A DNA stretch of 64,000 bases from Cryptomeria japonica (GCF_030272615.1 NC_081411.1:43002017-43066016); one strand, 5' to 3'. Numbered from the stretch's first letter, positions 10,976 to 23,306 are shown. Translations and numbers: made by a program. Notes: generated by a model not told the origin, from the letters alone.

Positions 10976-13822
10976 AAGTCAATTTTTTCCCTAAATATGG
11001 GTTAATCTACCTTATAGATAACTTCAAGCAAAAGGGTATTGACCAAAACCTTCTCAATCAAAAGTTTTTCATGAAAATTACATATAAATCAAGTATTATT
11101 TTAACTTTTTACTTAAAAAATATTTGATGGTTTTAGGCAAAAAGGTTTCACTTGAAACCATCTGTGCCACATTGATGTCATGTTCTACTTGAAAAAATTC
11201 ATAAGAAACTACTTTGTTGGTCGAAAGTGTGACATGCCTGTTGTTGGAGTAATTAGGACATCATATAATTAGTCATCTAATTATATCCTTTATTACTTAA
11301 TTCACTTAAGCTAAACTTATGATTTCTTTTATCTTTTTCTAGATAGAGCCTTATCTAGCACCTGTTGTCTCATTCATTATGATGTCAACACTTGTCAAGA
11401 TCTCTTTTAATCTTCCTCTAGGGTTTAGTCTAGTGTTGCAATCATCATTCTATAAGAATTCATTGTATTCATTAGTATAATTAATAATGTAGGGGACTCC
11501 CATACATTATATACCTCAAACACATGATTTGTTCCACTATATGAGGGTTACACCACCCAAGATTCATGCATAGCATAACAAAGAGAATAACACACATTTG
11601 CAAGAAACAAATTTCCTTCTATTACTCAAATGAAATGAATTACAATTTCATCAACTATAAAATATTAGCCACTTGGGCTTTAGAACTCTATGTAAGTTGT
11701 AACTACCACTTAGCTCTCAAATGAAGGAGAATTCTTCTCAACTTTAAATGATCACTCAATTCCAAATGATTTAATCGATTCTAAATGATCCACTCAACTT
11801 TGGATACTTAACCACTACCCCAAAGCTCTCTTTATATCATTCGTGTGCCTCTTGGAAATCCCACACCCTCTCTTGGAGAGAAACACATGGACATCAAGAA
11901 ACACAACACACAGTCAATAGATGACTCTTCAACTCCTTAGGAGGGCACCTAATGTGACATCTCTTCAATTTTCCAAATTGGGCACCTAAAGGGGTGTGTT
12001 TTCCCATTATTTTTTACACCCACCAAGACATGTGAATGCATGACTCTTCCCCTTCCCCAAATCCACGCCAAGATGAGGTTTTTCTTGATTTCACATTAGA
12101 AATATTAGACAAATGGGTCCACTCTTGAAAATTACAATTGCCCTTACACATTGGCCACAAATATTAAATAATTTCAACCCCATATGTCCCCTTGAACAAT
12201 TTTCTGAGTCACATTTAACTTCAAGAATAAAACACACAAAATAACTTAGAATTCTAAGAAAGTTTTGTATTTCAAACATTGTTATTCACCTTTGAAAGAA
12301 AATCAAAAGAAATACAAAACTAAAATCTCATAAAATTGTTGTTGAAACTCCTATAATGAAATTATATGCTATGGAGAAGCATGGCTTACCTTTAATAGCT
12401 TCCAAAATTTCAAAAACTATTGCTAGGACCGAAGTTAACACTTCTGCCTAGATCAAACACTGTATATTGTTGATGCCTCATAGACTAACTTCATTAGTAA
12501 AACATTACTAATAACTTAAGAAATTTTGTCTATAAGACAATCTGATCCATAACAGAGGATATATTGACAGTCCTTTAAAAATGATTTTTGTGATTATTTA
12601 ATCTATCATGGTTGGGTATTTTTATAAAAATCTATTTATATTTCAAACTCCCAATTCTTTAAGTTATAAGCTATAGAGATATTATAGATGAGTAGCAAGA
12701 CTCTGGCCTACTCATGAAGGGTGAGATCCAACAACATGACCTACTTCACTTTTTACAATACTAGAGTTATTTGTAATGAACATGAATCTGGTTTGGAAAT
12801 AATATTTTGTCCTGAATAAACAATTCAGAATGCATGCTTTGTTCAGAGACACTATCTCAGGCAATATTTACTGAAGGATGCTCTGGACCGTGGGTATGAA
12901 AGTGGGTGTACCAAGCGTTGTTCACTGGTCAAGGTTGATCATCTGGTTGTACTCAATTACGAGCTTTGAGTCTCAAACGAATCCACAGGGTGCAGTTTAT
13001 TTACAACTATGCAACCTAAGTAATATCTTCTTATAGTTCTATATATAGATGTTGCTTCATGATTCAATTTTGCCTGTTAAAACTGTTTTATAACCAATTT
13101 AATTGTTTCTTTTATATTTAACTGTGTCCATGGTTTCCATTTTAGGAAATGTTTAATATTTCTTTTTTCTTATTAAAGAGGTCAAGCTTTTACTGCAATA
13201 ACTAAAGGGCTTTCAGTAACCACTGGAACATTGAATCTGGGTTAGAATTTTTAATAATTAATGCTTTCAAGTTTTTACTCCCATTATCAAGGGGCTCTCA
13301 GCCTAACCGTGTTTGATTCTATCTCTTTGCTCTGGCCCCGTTCCATCTCAACTAGTTGACTGACACCCTGTCATATTAATAACTATTTTGCACAGTAACA
13401 CATTGACAAAACAAAATCTTTGGTAAAGATTGCTTACTTTCTAGTCCAGTAATTCTTATGCTGTAAAAATATTCTATTGTGAGTATATTTATGTTCCAAG
13501 CTAGATAAAAGACATGTTTGCCCTTGAGATATATTTCAATGAAGACAAGCTTAAAGTTGAATCTTTCTTGTTTTTGTGTCTATCCAAGCTAAAGTCCATC
13601 ATTTGTGGTTAACCATTATCAATTTCACAATAGTGATGTAACCAATTCGACAAATGACACTAAATTGAGGAAACATGGCACTGAATGGCTTTGGTGTATT
13701 ATGGTGGTTGTATGTAAGAATAAAACAAATAATATTACTTAATTCAGGGAAAGAAATGAAGATCAAATTAACCTCAGCTCCATGATCCATCCATTAGCTG
13801 AAAGTCATGACCGCCTTGCTCA
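10976..13822. other. Intergenic region downstream of the TNL gene
   Basis: AT-rich, with no supported gene. A short coding-like stretch at 12,850-12,968 (+) reads LLKDALDRGYESGCTKRCSL and VKVDHLVVLNYEL before a stop. Its family is unknown. TGTTGGAGTAATTAGGA at about 11,231 could be an LTR-type terminus, but I could not pair it with another end. Confidence 0.5.
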
Positions 13823-16800
13823 CTATTCCATTCCTTTGTCATATAGCTGGGTAATGATTCTTTTCCATATATGCAGGGTTTTACATTTTTCACCCAAGTT
13901 CACTGTCACTATATATCCCTTCACAAATCTAGCTTGAGTGACTATTCTTGGAATCCAGAAGGATTGAGCAATATAATTTTGGGCATGGCTTACTCTTTCT
14001 GGGTCAGTAACTCCAAGGGTGACTATCCATTGCCCTTTTGAGATAGTGCTCTCTATCCATTCATTAACAGAATGCGGAATATTTATAACTCCCACATTTT
14101 CGTAGCTGTGAATCACAACACATACAATGATTGCACTCAACGACTGTGGTGTTTTTAATGATGCCTCAAGCATTCCCTTTTCATTTATATCAATTCCATT
14201 AATTGCCTCTGCCCCAATCAGGTCAGAAAAGAAATTTGCATTTAAAGTTGAGCACACTCCATCGACTGCTTTCCCGATTACACTAGTCAGCTCTGTTGGA
14301 AGTCTCTGAGGTGGTAAGAGAACTAGTCAGCAGATTTTAGAGCAATTGATAAGAAAATTACTTCCTCGGAGCAAATTACAGAGAAACCCATATAAAATCC
14401 CATCTAGGGTGGGCCATTTTTACAAGTACCAAAACAAATTTAAGATCACACTTAAGAATAGAAAAAAATAGTTCTCCAGTAAACATTACAAAAGTGAAAT
14501 ATTTACCTGCAGCCTTTGAATGGAATTCAATAGAGCTCCACTGACTTTTGAAAGGTGCAAGCATTTCAATTGTCCCAATTCTTCAATGCCTGTTATACTC
14601 TGCAGCTCCCCACATTCATCAATGGTGATTCTTTCTAGGTAGTCCAATTTTGCAAGACTAGGCAACTCTTCAAGCTGGGGACATTCCATTATATTTAATG
14701 TTGAGATCTTTTCCAGATCAAAGCTCCACAATATTGTTTTTAATATTGGACAGTCTTTCAACTTAATACACTTCAGTGCTGTTGTCAGTGTTATATTCAC
14801 TTGGATTAGATCTGGCATAAACTCAATGTGAAGAGATATGAGGTTGGGACAATAATCTCCACAAATTGATACCTTGGATACAAGTTTTCCTTCTCTAATC
14901 ACCATCAACCCAAGGCTACTCATCTGAGGCTTAGAGACAGTTGACATTCCACTATTACTCAAAGAAAATTGTCCAGTACTTGATCTGAAATCACTCAATA
15001 CTAGTCTTCTAAGATTTGAGAGTTTTCTAAGGGATTCAGAAAAGGATTTCCATTCAATTTTCATGGGATCGTCCCCTCCTTCTAGGACTAGATATTCCAA
15101 TTGAGTTAACATCCCTATTGAATTTTGAAACTCTTTTAGTGAGACTGCATCAAGCACCAACTCTTTCAACTGAAAAGGGGCCTGAAAAAGAATCCGTAAA
15201 ATTCATTCCAAAGGTAAACAAATTCCATGAAATAGAACTACAGGGAAATGCATGGTTTTCCATAAAAGAAGACCTAATTTTCAATAAAAAGAAAAGAAAT
15301 ACCTGTGCATCGTTCAGCCACAGTTTTTCGAGATATCCATTTATAATTGTTAAACAATGCAGATTTTGCAAAGGAATACATGAAGGAATGCTCGTCACTT
15401 TACGCCAATTCAGATCAAGCTTAATCCATAACAGAGCTGTTGATGCTTCACCCCAATCGTTTGAATCTCCTACAAAGTATGTCACAACAAAACTGGTGGA
15501 TGGGTCTAAAAATGAGTGTAAACACCTTAAACTATGAACTTTGGTTTCGATGAGGGTCTGTTGAAATCCCTTAGACTCCTGCATTCACAGATCAAATTTA
15601 TATCTGGGCTGCAATTGGAATATAATTAGATAAAGCTACAAAAAAAAATAAAAAATTGAATATCAGCATGTGGAGCATAAATCTCTAGGAGGTAGAAGCA
15701 CACCAAAGATTTGAGATGTTTAGGATGCCACAAGCGATGATGGGTGCCCAATTCATCTGCCATTTCTCTTCCCAAATCACGGAGATGATCATGCATTCTG
15801 AATTGAAGCTTGTCGCCATATTCCTCATCCTTCTGGTCATGAATTTGGCACTCAACCATTTCAATAAGACACTTATCTTTAAGGGTTTGAATTGCATGCT
15901 CTGCCCTCCATCCAGAAGCCTCCCATATTCTCATGGCCATACACTTCTCTTTGCCGATGAAAAAGCATGCGATGTCCATGAAAATCTGTTTCTGTTCACT
16001 TTCCAATCCATCAAAACTGATTTTAAGTTTGTGTTTTATATCTCTATCTAATGTTATACGAACTTTATCCAATTCCAACTTCCAATATTGTTTGTCAGTG
16101 CTACCAAAAACATGCCCACCCAGCACTTTGAGAGACAGGGGCGAACCCCGACAGACTTCCACAAAGCTCTGAACCAAATTTTCATATCCATTTGCAGGAT
16201 AAGATTGGTGGAATGCGTGCCAACAGAACAGCTCCCTGCTATGATATGCATTCATTTCTTTCATCTTGTAACGAATATTAATTTCAGCACGTATTAGCAC
16301 TCTCTCATCACGGGTTGTAATGATTACATAGCTATGAGGAGGCAGGAAATCTCTAACTAAAAGAGCATCTAGCTGGTCCGTGTGATTGATGTCATCTAAA
16401 ACAATAAGGAAGCGCAACTGGTGGCCTCTTGAAAGACGATTCCTAATACAGCTTGTTCCCTCATCTATGCTCTGAAATTTGGGAGGATCATTTTCTCGTA
16501 CCAGATCTTTTAGGAGCTTAGTTTGCAAAGAAAGCAATTCACTTCTGGAAGATGCTTCTCGCACATCAGATAGAAAACATGAACCATGGTACTCTAAACG
16601 TTTGCGATTGAACAATTCTTTGGCTAGAGTTGTCTTGCCAGATCCACCCATTCCAAAGATGCCAATTATCTTAACTATCTCCTCCTGTCTGCAATGCTTT
16701 TCAAAGTCTTCTACAATTTCATCTAACCCCACAGGATGTTTTGCCACATCTAAGAATTTTGCCTTTTGTAGTTCTTTTAGGACAGCAGACACTACATTTT

Positions 16801-18138
16801 TAAGCAGCTCCGCATGATCACTGAAAAATTACAAGAATATGATCAGAAAGATGTTATGTTCAGGCAATTTTAAACAGCACACTTTTAAAGTTGGGTTACT
16901 ATGAATGGAAGCCTTCTAAAAAAATTCAGTAGATGTTAAGATGTTTTAGGAATAATTAAAAGTTAGTAGTTTCATGAATTTAAAAGTACAATTCAGTTTA
17001 AAAGTTTAAATTTTAAAATTGAAAGAGGTTGGTGGAATGAACTGTAACTACAGAATTGGAAATGTATAAATAAATATCATGTTTTCTTATTTCTATTTCT
17101 GGTAGGAATCTAAAATTTTATATAATTGATAAATCCTAGAAAAAGTTGTAAACTGGTGGGACAATTTAAATAAATCAGCCAATTTCACCACTAAATCTAC
17201 AGCACCCCCAAAAATAGGAGCTGTTATTATTCAAGAAAATATTTAAATTCTGGAGCATTTTTACTTTATTTTTCTGTTTCATGAGTTATGTTATTTGAAA
17301 ATACACTGAAACCTTCTTTGAGACTCCTGCCTACATTTTGAATTAGATGGTTTGAATCTGAAATCACACTAGCTTCTCCAATAAAACCTACTTAAGAATG
17401 TTATTTTAAATAAACCACTTAAACAAATCTAAAACCAAAATATTATAATTTTTTTTTAAGAGAAATGCAACTCTTCATGGTAAACACATAGATAAAGTCT
17501 TACTGATCATGTTTGCTGAATTCGTATCCAGTGATGAATGAGACAAAGTGAAGGGCTTCCTTCCACTCTTTAAGCTTGTCAAGGTGCCTGCCCTTCTTTT
17601 CATATTCAGCAAATGCATTTGCAAAAACTCCCTTTTCGATGTGACGGAGATCAGAAGGCGCCACATCATAAAACACTGGTATAAACACAGAATTAGTTTG
17701 TGACATAAGGGAAAGCTCAGCTAAACACCAAGGAGAAGTTGCATATCCTTTTGAGAATATAGCAATTTGAACTGAAGCAGAGCTGATAGCGTTACGAATG
17801 GCAGGAGGAAACGAGTCTCCCAATTCCATCTCTTGTGAATCAAGAAAAGCCTCAACTCCCATACCTTGAAGAGAATTGTAAATTGGAAGAGCCAAACTAA
17901 TTTTCACATCAGGACCCCTGTGGTTGATGAATACATCAAACATTCTAGGGGATGCAGGAGGGTTTTCCCTTCTGTCTTCAGGTTCCATTCCACTGAAAGC
18001 AGAAGAAGAAGACAAGAATATAAGCCTGGAATTGAAGTTCCATGTTCTCTTCTTTCTCCCTAGACTTCTTGGGGCTGAGTGCAACAGCATGGAAGTGCCA
18101 AAACCAGAGGGATAGCGAACTTGACAATAGCAAGCCAT
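13823..18138 (-). CDS. TIR-NB-LRR (TNL) immune receptor, five exons
   Basis: Predicted intracellular immune receptor. Exons on the minus strand are 18138-17504, 16820-15704, 15578-15303, 15181-14507 and 14305-13823. All introns begin GT and end AG, and the phases join to 1,061 codons without a stop. The TIR domain is at about residues 66-205, opening FDVFINHRGPDVK. Its WCLAEL motif puts the glutamate matching the NADase residue of plant TIRs at about position 141. NB-ARC has P-loop GMGGSGKTT (268-276), kinase-2 LIVLDDI (350-356), IITTRDERVL (378-387), a GSPLSL version of GLPL (437-442), FMDIACFF (492-499) and MHD (554-556). Irregular LRRs run about 590-900, followed by a C-terminal domain of about 150 residues encoded by exon 5. 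The first 50 residues are Ser/Arg-rich. A second Met at 17,988 would give 1,011 residues and may be the true start. Confidence 0.93.
16633..16654 (-). promoter_or_regulatory. Candidate miR482/2118-type target over the P-loop codons
   Basis: The minus strand here reads GGAATGGGTGG followed by ATCTGGCAAGA, encoding GMGGSGK. This is the place in NB-LRR transcripts that the miR482/2118 superfamily is known to target, leading to phased siRNAs. By eye it departs from a typical target in about four positions, so pairing is only possible. No miRNA precursor was seen in the window. Confidence 0.3.
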
Positions 18139-18223
18139 GCTAAACGACTTAATTGTCTGTAAATGCTAAACGATGATGCTAGACATGGAAAGAATGAAGT
18201 TAGCTATTGTAATGGAAGGAATA
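18139..18223. promoter_or_regulatory. Immediate upstream region of the TNL gene
   Basis: This is the sequence between the first in-frame Met and the duplicated flank. No TATA box was recognised in the expected position. Transcription probably starts within this stretch or in the duplicated block beyond it. That is inferred from position only. Confidence 0.3.
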
Positions 18224-18691
18224 ATCTTAAGCATCTGGACTTGTTCCACACTGGAGTAACCAGTGATTATATCTCTGGTTTTTTAAATGAAGAATGCTCG
18301 TCATTGTTGAGCAGCAAAGTGTTTCAACACATATTTTTGTCTTTTTTTTCCTAATTCCACAAAGATGACTTCTTCAGTACTAAGTTTACACCTATGAACA
18401 TTTGGAAAATCGGTGGAATTAGGTAGTTTCCCTTGAAAGCAAATGGAAGAGAGCTGCTACGTTGCAACTTCCTTATTGTTAAACATATAAATTGAACGGG
18501 TCATAGCATTTGTTAATCATTAAAAAAAGGCATATATATCAAAATGTAAATACTCAGTGTAGGTCTTTTTTATGGTTGATAACGAAGATTTGTTTGGCAC
18601 TTTTTTAAGAGAGGTGATATTAAATTGCAATATTTAGATGGATTTTAAAATGGGAAAGTGATGATAAAGATGTTAGAGGTCAATTTATTTA
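18224..18691. repeat. TNL upstream block, copy 1
   Basis: Begins ATCTTAAGCATCTGGACTTG and matches 20,725-21,221 in direct orientation through several blocks (CACACTGGAGT, GATTATATCTCTG, GCTGCTACGTTGCAACTT, TTGAACGGGTCA). It lies within about 90 bp of the TNL start codon, so it probably carries promoter or 5' UTR sequence. Confidence 0.85.
18348..18437. repeat. Small foldback insertion in copy 1
   Basis: Compared with copy 2, copy 1 has about 85-95 extra bases here. The extra sequence starts CTAATTCCAC and ends near GTGGAATTAG, which are inverted complements. It looks like a small foldback or MITE insertion next to the TNL gene. Confidence 0.55.
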
Positions 18692-18816
18692 GCTGTTTGG
18701 CAACTGGATCCCATAACTTATAGCTGATTTGTTTTTTTCCATATTCAATGAAATTTTATCTTTCAGGGTTGGCATCCAACTTCATTCTTTTTTCCTTACG
18801 AATATGAACAAATGTC

Positions 18817-19250
18817 TCACAACCAAAAACTCTGCAAGTGATTGTAAGAAATTCTTCTTCCGAGCCACTTCTCTTCCAAATAGACTGTTGTATTTAATGG
18901 CCCTGCCCAAAATTCTTTACCCAAACTTGCATTTGAGAGCATGCTTTGGGCTCTCTCCAAGATTATTTCATTCAACCTCTTAGCTACAACGTTTTTTTGA
19001 GGGGTGAAAGGAACAATTTTGATGTGTTGTATGCCATTTTTTGCACAAATATTATCAAACTCCCAAGAACAAAAGTCTCCAACATTATCCATTTTCAAGC
19101 ACTTGATTTTCAACAATTACTTTCAATTTTTTTATTTGCCAAATACTTCAAACTTTGTATTTAACAAATAAACTCAAACCTTATGAGCACAATCATAAAA
19201 AAAAGAACAAAAAAATTTGACCCGCCAGTAGAGGTTACCTCCATGGGACC
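18817..19250 (-). pseudogene. Copia integrase core fragment
   Basis: The longest open piece (18,817-19,116) contains FDNICAKNGIQHIK, VPFTPQKN and LNEIILERAQSML, the segment holding the second Asp and the Glu of the copia D,D,E integrase core. It reads DNVGDF where DNGGEF is usual, and KNVVAKRLN where QNGVAERLN is usual. The motif residues are therefore altered and catalysis is unlikely. Sequence upstream to about 19,250 continues the integrase with stops. Confidence 0.85.
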
Positions 19251-19259
19251 AAATACATC

Positions 19260-19750
19260 CGAGTGCATGCACTCTGATGACCTTGTCTTCTTGTCACATC
19301 CAATTTTAGAGAATTTGATCCTGCTCACACAACTCTAAATCATCAGATTCCAAACCTGAAAGTTGATCCCTTATGAGAAAAATTTCAAGTCCCCTCTTGC
19401 TCATATGTACTAGCCTTTTGTGCCAAAACTCCATCCCACTATCCACAACAATCATGACAACTCCTAATTCAATATGACTCTATAGTAGATACAAAGTACC
19501 CAATTTGCAGGCCTCTCGCTACTACCAAGGTTTCTTGAGTTTAGGAACACATCCCACAATAATCATTTTCATTTTTTAGTTTTAACATCGCATTACCTTT
19601 ACCAACAACCTCACATAGTTCATCATCATGAAGGTAGACCTTAAAGTAAGTTTGCCTCCTCGATAATTTTTAAAGCTTTATGACATGAATCTACATAAAA
19701 GGAAGCACCGGAATCCCATACCCATGAATGAACTATAGTTTCACTTGTAG
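19260..19750 (-). pseudogene. Copia protease and GAG-pre-integrase remnant
   Basis: The minus strand at about 19,690-19,740 reads HSWVWDSGASFYVDS, the aspartic protease active-site region of copia Pol. Further along, GMEFWHKRLVHMSKRGLE matches the GAG-pre-integrase (H-x3-H) region. Stops and frameshifts separate the two. Confidence 0.7.
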
Positions 19751-20116
19751 ACAAAACTAATGCACCTCCATCCTCTTCTATGTAGCATTAACTTCATTTT
19801 ATTTTGATTGATTTTGCACCTTCATAAATGACTAGTAATTTTTCTTTATGTTTCCTTCTTTGCCACAAAACCGACAACCTATATTTCACCTATAGACTGA
19901 GATTTCATATTAGATTTAGATTTTCCTATATTGTTATTTCACTCTCTTTCTTGGGATCTCCCTCTATTACCAAATATGAAAGCATCTCTCAAGGAATTTC
20001 TTCGATTCTTCTCTCCTCTTATCCTCACTAAAGAGAATCCCAACAACATCATCAAATTTTAATATACTTTTGTGCTTGCCAAACATCGAATTATTGATTG
20101 CCATCACTACTACTAC

Positions 20117-20625
20117 TTAGCTATCGAGTAGAGAGCACAATAACAAAATGGCATTGATTTCATCGTCCAGATTTATATTCATGAAAATTAATTGGTTGAT
20201 AAGTATGTTGAATTCATTTAAATGGTTTGACATATTGCGTCCTTCCTTCATCGTCAAGTTGTATAATTTCTTCATGAGAGAAACTTTGTTTGATGCGGAA
20301 GCCATTTCATACATATAGACAACTTTTCCTATAGCCCTTTTGCTCTTTTCTCGGTTACAACATTGAATAATACATTAATGAATAAAGAGAGGATAATTGT
20401 TTCTTGCCTTCTATCCATTTTCTCCCATCATGAGCCATTATAGCTGGCTTCTTTATTTTGCCAAGTTTCAGAATGATTGAGAGGTCTCTCTAAATCAGCA
20501 ACTTTTCTATTTACATCTTCCACACCCTGAAGTTTTGTCCTAAGAATTTTTTCAATTCTTCATTTATCTGCCTCTTCCAGTTTTCTGAAATTTCTTCACA
20601 ATTTTCCAATTCAGCTTCTCAACAA
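20117..20625 (-). pseudogene. Copia gag (UBN2-type) remnant
   Basis: The open piece 20,117-20,314 reads KKLYNLTMKEGRNMSNHLNE and FNILINQLI, the conserved helical part of copia gag. The N-terminal half toward 20,625 is frame-broken and includes a coiled-coil-like stretch. Confidence 0.75.
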
Positions 20626-20637
20626 GCTCTGATATCA
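20626..20637 (-). promoter_or_regulatory. Primer binding site of the copia fragment
   Basis: The minus strand reads TGATATCAGAGC, one base from the tRNA-Met primer site TGGTATCAGAGC. It sits directly after the LTR end TAACAAT. Confidence 0.8.
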
Positions 20638-20724
20638 ATTGTTATAAAAAATACAGATAAACAAATACAGAACCAATTATAATAGATCCAAAATAAACAA
20701 ATACACATGCAAAACACCAGATTT

Positions 20725-21221
20725 ATCTTAAGCATCTGGACTTGTCTCACACTGGAGTGACTTGTGATTATATCTCTGCTTTTTTAAATGAAGGATGTTC
20801 GTCACTGCTGAGCAAAGTGTTTCGACGTATACAATTTTGTCCTTTTTTTCCTAATTAAGAGAACTGCTACGTTGCAACTTTCTTATTATTACACTTATCA
20901 TGAATTGAACCGGTCACAGCCTTTTTTCATCATTATAAAATGCACATACCCATGTTGTATTTTTTATGGGTGATAGCTAAACTTACTTGGAAGCTTTTGT
21001 AAGGGAGGTTAAGCAATCTAGAAAAAAATATTATTTATATAAATACTTTGGGACAATTAATTAAATTAGAGCTATAAATAAATTTGATTAAGATAAATGA
21101 GTTTGAATTGACATCAAATAATTGAAATAAATGTTTAGCAAATTAATTAAATTGTAATTTATTTTGTTGGATTTTAAAGATAAAAAATGGTGGTGAAGAT
21201 ATTAGGAACCATTTCATCATA
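20725..21221. repeat. TNL upstream block, copy 2
   Basis: Direct repeat of 18,224-18,691 with substitutions and an AT-rich insertion at about 21,020-21,165. No TIR exon follows on the minus-strand downstream side. The copia fragment begins there instead. Confidence 0.8.
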
Positions 21222-23306
21222 ATGTTGAAATATTAAGACTTGTTTAGACAAATGTCTCAAAATCTACATATAAATTAAACTCGTTTTTCATTCACCTATA
21301 TGAGTGTAGGATTGATTTTCAAGAGTGTGGACCTAAACAAAATATGTTAATCTAAATTAAAAAATTAAATATTTGAATATTTAAAATGATATAAATTTTA
21401 TGATCAATGTTTATACATGTTAGAGTAATATAAGTAGCCAAACTAAAAATTAAATATTTGAATATTAACAATGTGTATGTGTGTGCTCGTGCGCGCGCAT
21501 GTGTGTGTGTGGGGGGGGCGGGATAGGATTAACAAGTCTATAGATACAAACAAGGAATCTATTCTCCAACCTGTCAATCGTATTGGAAGGAGAATGATCC
21601 ATTAGGCTCAAGATAATTTAAGCTCAAAGTGGATGCAATGGTCACTCACTATGGATGGAATATAATTATGCAAATTGTAAATGAGGAATGCAAGTAGGTC
21701 CAAATAAGTTAAAATGATAGTTTTCAACATGCACGGAAAGATAGACAACTAGTATACCACTTTCAGAAAAAAGGACTGCTAGAGAAGACTAAGACTAATC
21801 TGCACTCTCAATTTTAGTTTGGATCAAGCATGTCAAGCATGGAAAGCCAAGAACACTAAAATAGGCCTAGATAAGCATGAAATTACATAGAGATGCAATT
21901 TAAAACACTACATTTAGCCCCCACTTTAGTGATAGTACTTGCATTCATACTCATGGTAAAGTAGATCAAAGCATAAGAAACTCTCATCAAGGTAAAAGAG
22001 ACAAGGATCACCATGACCCGAAGTGACTAAAGAACTTTATCGATCTAAAACCAAGAAAAAAGGAGCAAAACATGAACATAGAGAAAGCATAACTACACTA
22101 CTCTAGTAAGGTAAAACTTACTATAAGTCATGTAAAACAGTGCAAAGGAGAACTGAAATAGTTTAGCAAGTTGTGTTATGCTATTTAATTCACCCCAAAG
22201 ATAACCAAGTGGAGAAATTTATGCTTAGAAATCTGCCAAAGGATTAGTGCAAAGGATAACCAAGGAAAGAATTGTATCTAAGAAAAACTGCTAAAAAACA
22301 AGATTACAAAGTAAAATTCATAGTTTGCTAAGTAATCTAAAAAAATTACTACAAAAATTGATTGGTGGTTTGTGCATAGTGTAACAAAGAGAAAAGTGTA
22401 TGCTCCCATGTTAAAGTGATTGTGTATGCCTTATCATGAGCAATAGCGTTAAGGTAGCATACATCCATCCAAAAGACAAGCACGTTTCTACTATGTTATG
22501 TCCCCAAGCAAGGACAAAATCAAGTGAAATAAAATAAGGGATCCACTAACTTTGGGGTTAGTTTGTGCATATGATAACTCATGTATATCAAGTATAATTG
22601 CAGTGATTAAACCTCATCCCCCCAAAATAGTGGAACTACAAGCACAATGGAAGAAGAGCACATAAGATAACAAATAAATGTTTTTCTAGGTCAACATAGA
22701 AGAGACCAAAAAGAGATCTCAAAGCCTTACATCATCCCCAAATAGACACAAAGACACATATACGAACAACAAAATGTATGTATGACATAACATCAATACA
22801 ACACATAGAAAAAATTGAGATACAAACAGAGGAATGACACAACAGATTGATCCCTTTATCACTTTGTGCCAATAGAGAAACAAGGGTCATCCAAAGAGAG
22901 GCTAACATAACACAAAGACATATCAAGCAACACAACACAAGGAAAGCACATTACAGACAAGCAAACACACAAAAGAGAATCCACAACATGAATGAAGCTA
23001 GTCAAGCAAATCATTTGCCCCATAATCTTGCTTAACATCATTTAGGGATGGTGGATAAGATGAAAGGAGAGAAACATCAAGCATAATAGATGGAGCTACT
23101 ACGAATTTCAAACAAGGACTATTCTCTAATAATGAATCACTTTGTTTGTCACTAGGAGCTAGGGTTAATGCTTTGGAAAATCTTGAAGATAACTCATGAT
23201 TGATTTCAATAACCTCATGCATATCATTAGAATCAACAAATGTTATTATTTGCATCAAAATTATCATCCATATCATCATCTAAATTAATCATAAGAGCAA
23301 TTATTA
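21222..23306. other. Intergenic, no supported gene
   Basis: A/T-rich with purine-rich + strand stretches. A mixed GT/GC microsatellite followed by a run of G lies at about 21,471-21,520. The minus-strand frame 22,998-23,279 (93 codons) has moderately protein-like sequence (EINHELSSRFSKALTLAPSD) but no recognised domain. Confidence 0.5.

Larger units (their letters stand above)
18760..20724 (-). mobile_element. Truncated Ty1/copia retrotransposon
   Basis: Read on the minus strand: an LTR-edge remnant (20,640-20,724), primer site, gag (20.6-20.1 kb), protease (about 19.7 kb), GAG-pre-integrase (about 19.4 kb) and part of integrase (19.25-18.82 kb). No reverse transcriptase or RNase H and no 3' LTR were seen, so roughly the last half of the element is missing. 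Frames are broken by stops and shifts. The right edge abuts the second copy of the TNL upstream block. Confidence 0.85.

Noticed and set aside
15716-16172. Plus-strand frames across TNL exon 2
   Set aside because: Shadow frames opposite the NB-ARC coding sequence, which has all conserved motifs on the minus strand.
18760-21221. The duplicated blocks as the two LTRs of the copia fragment
   Set aside because: The LTR edge next to the primer site starts TGTTATAAAAAATACAG, and that sequence is absent from copy 1. The repeats therefore do not have LTR ends.
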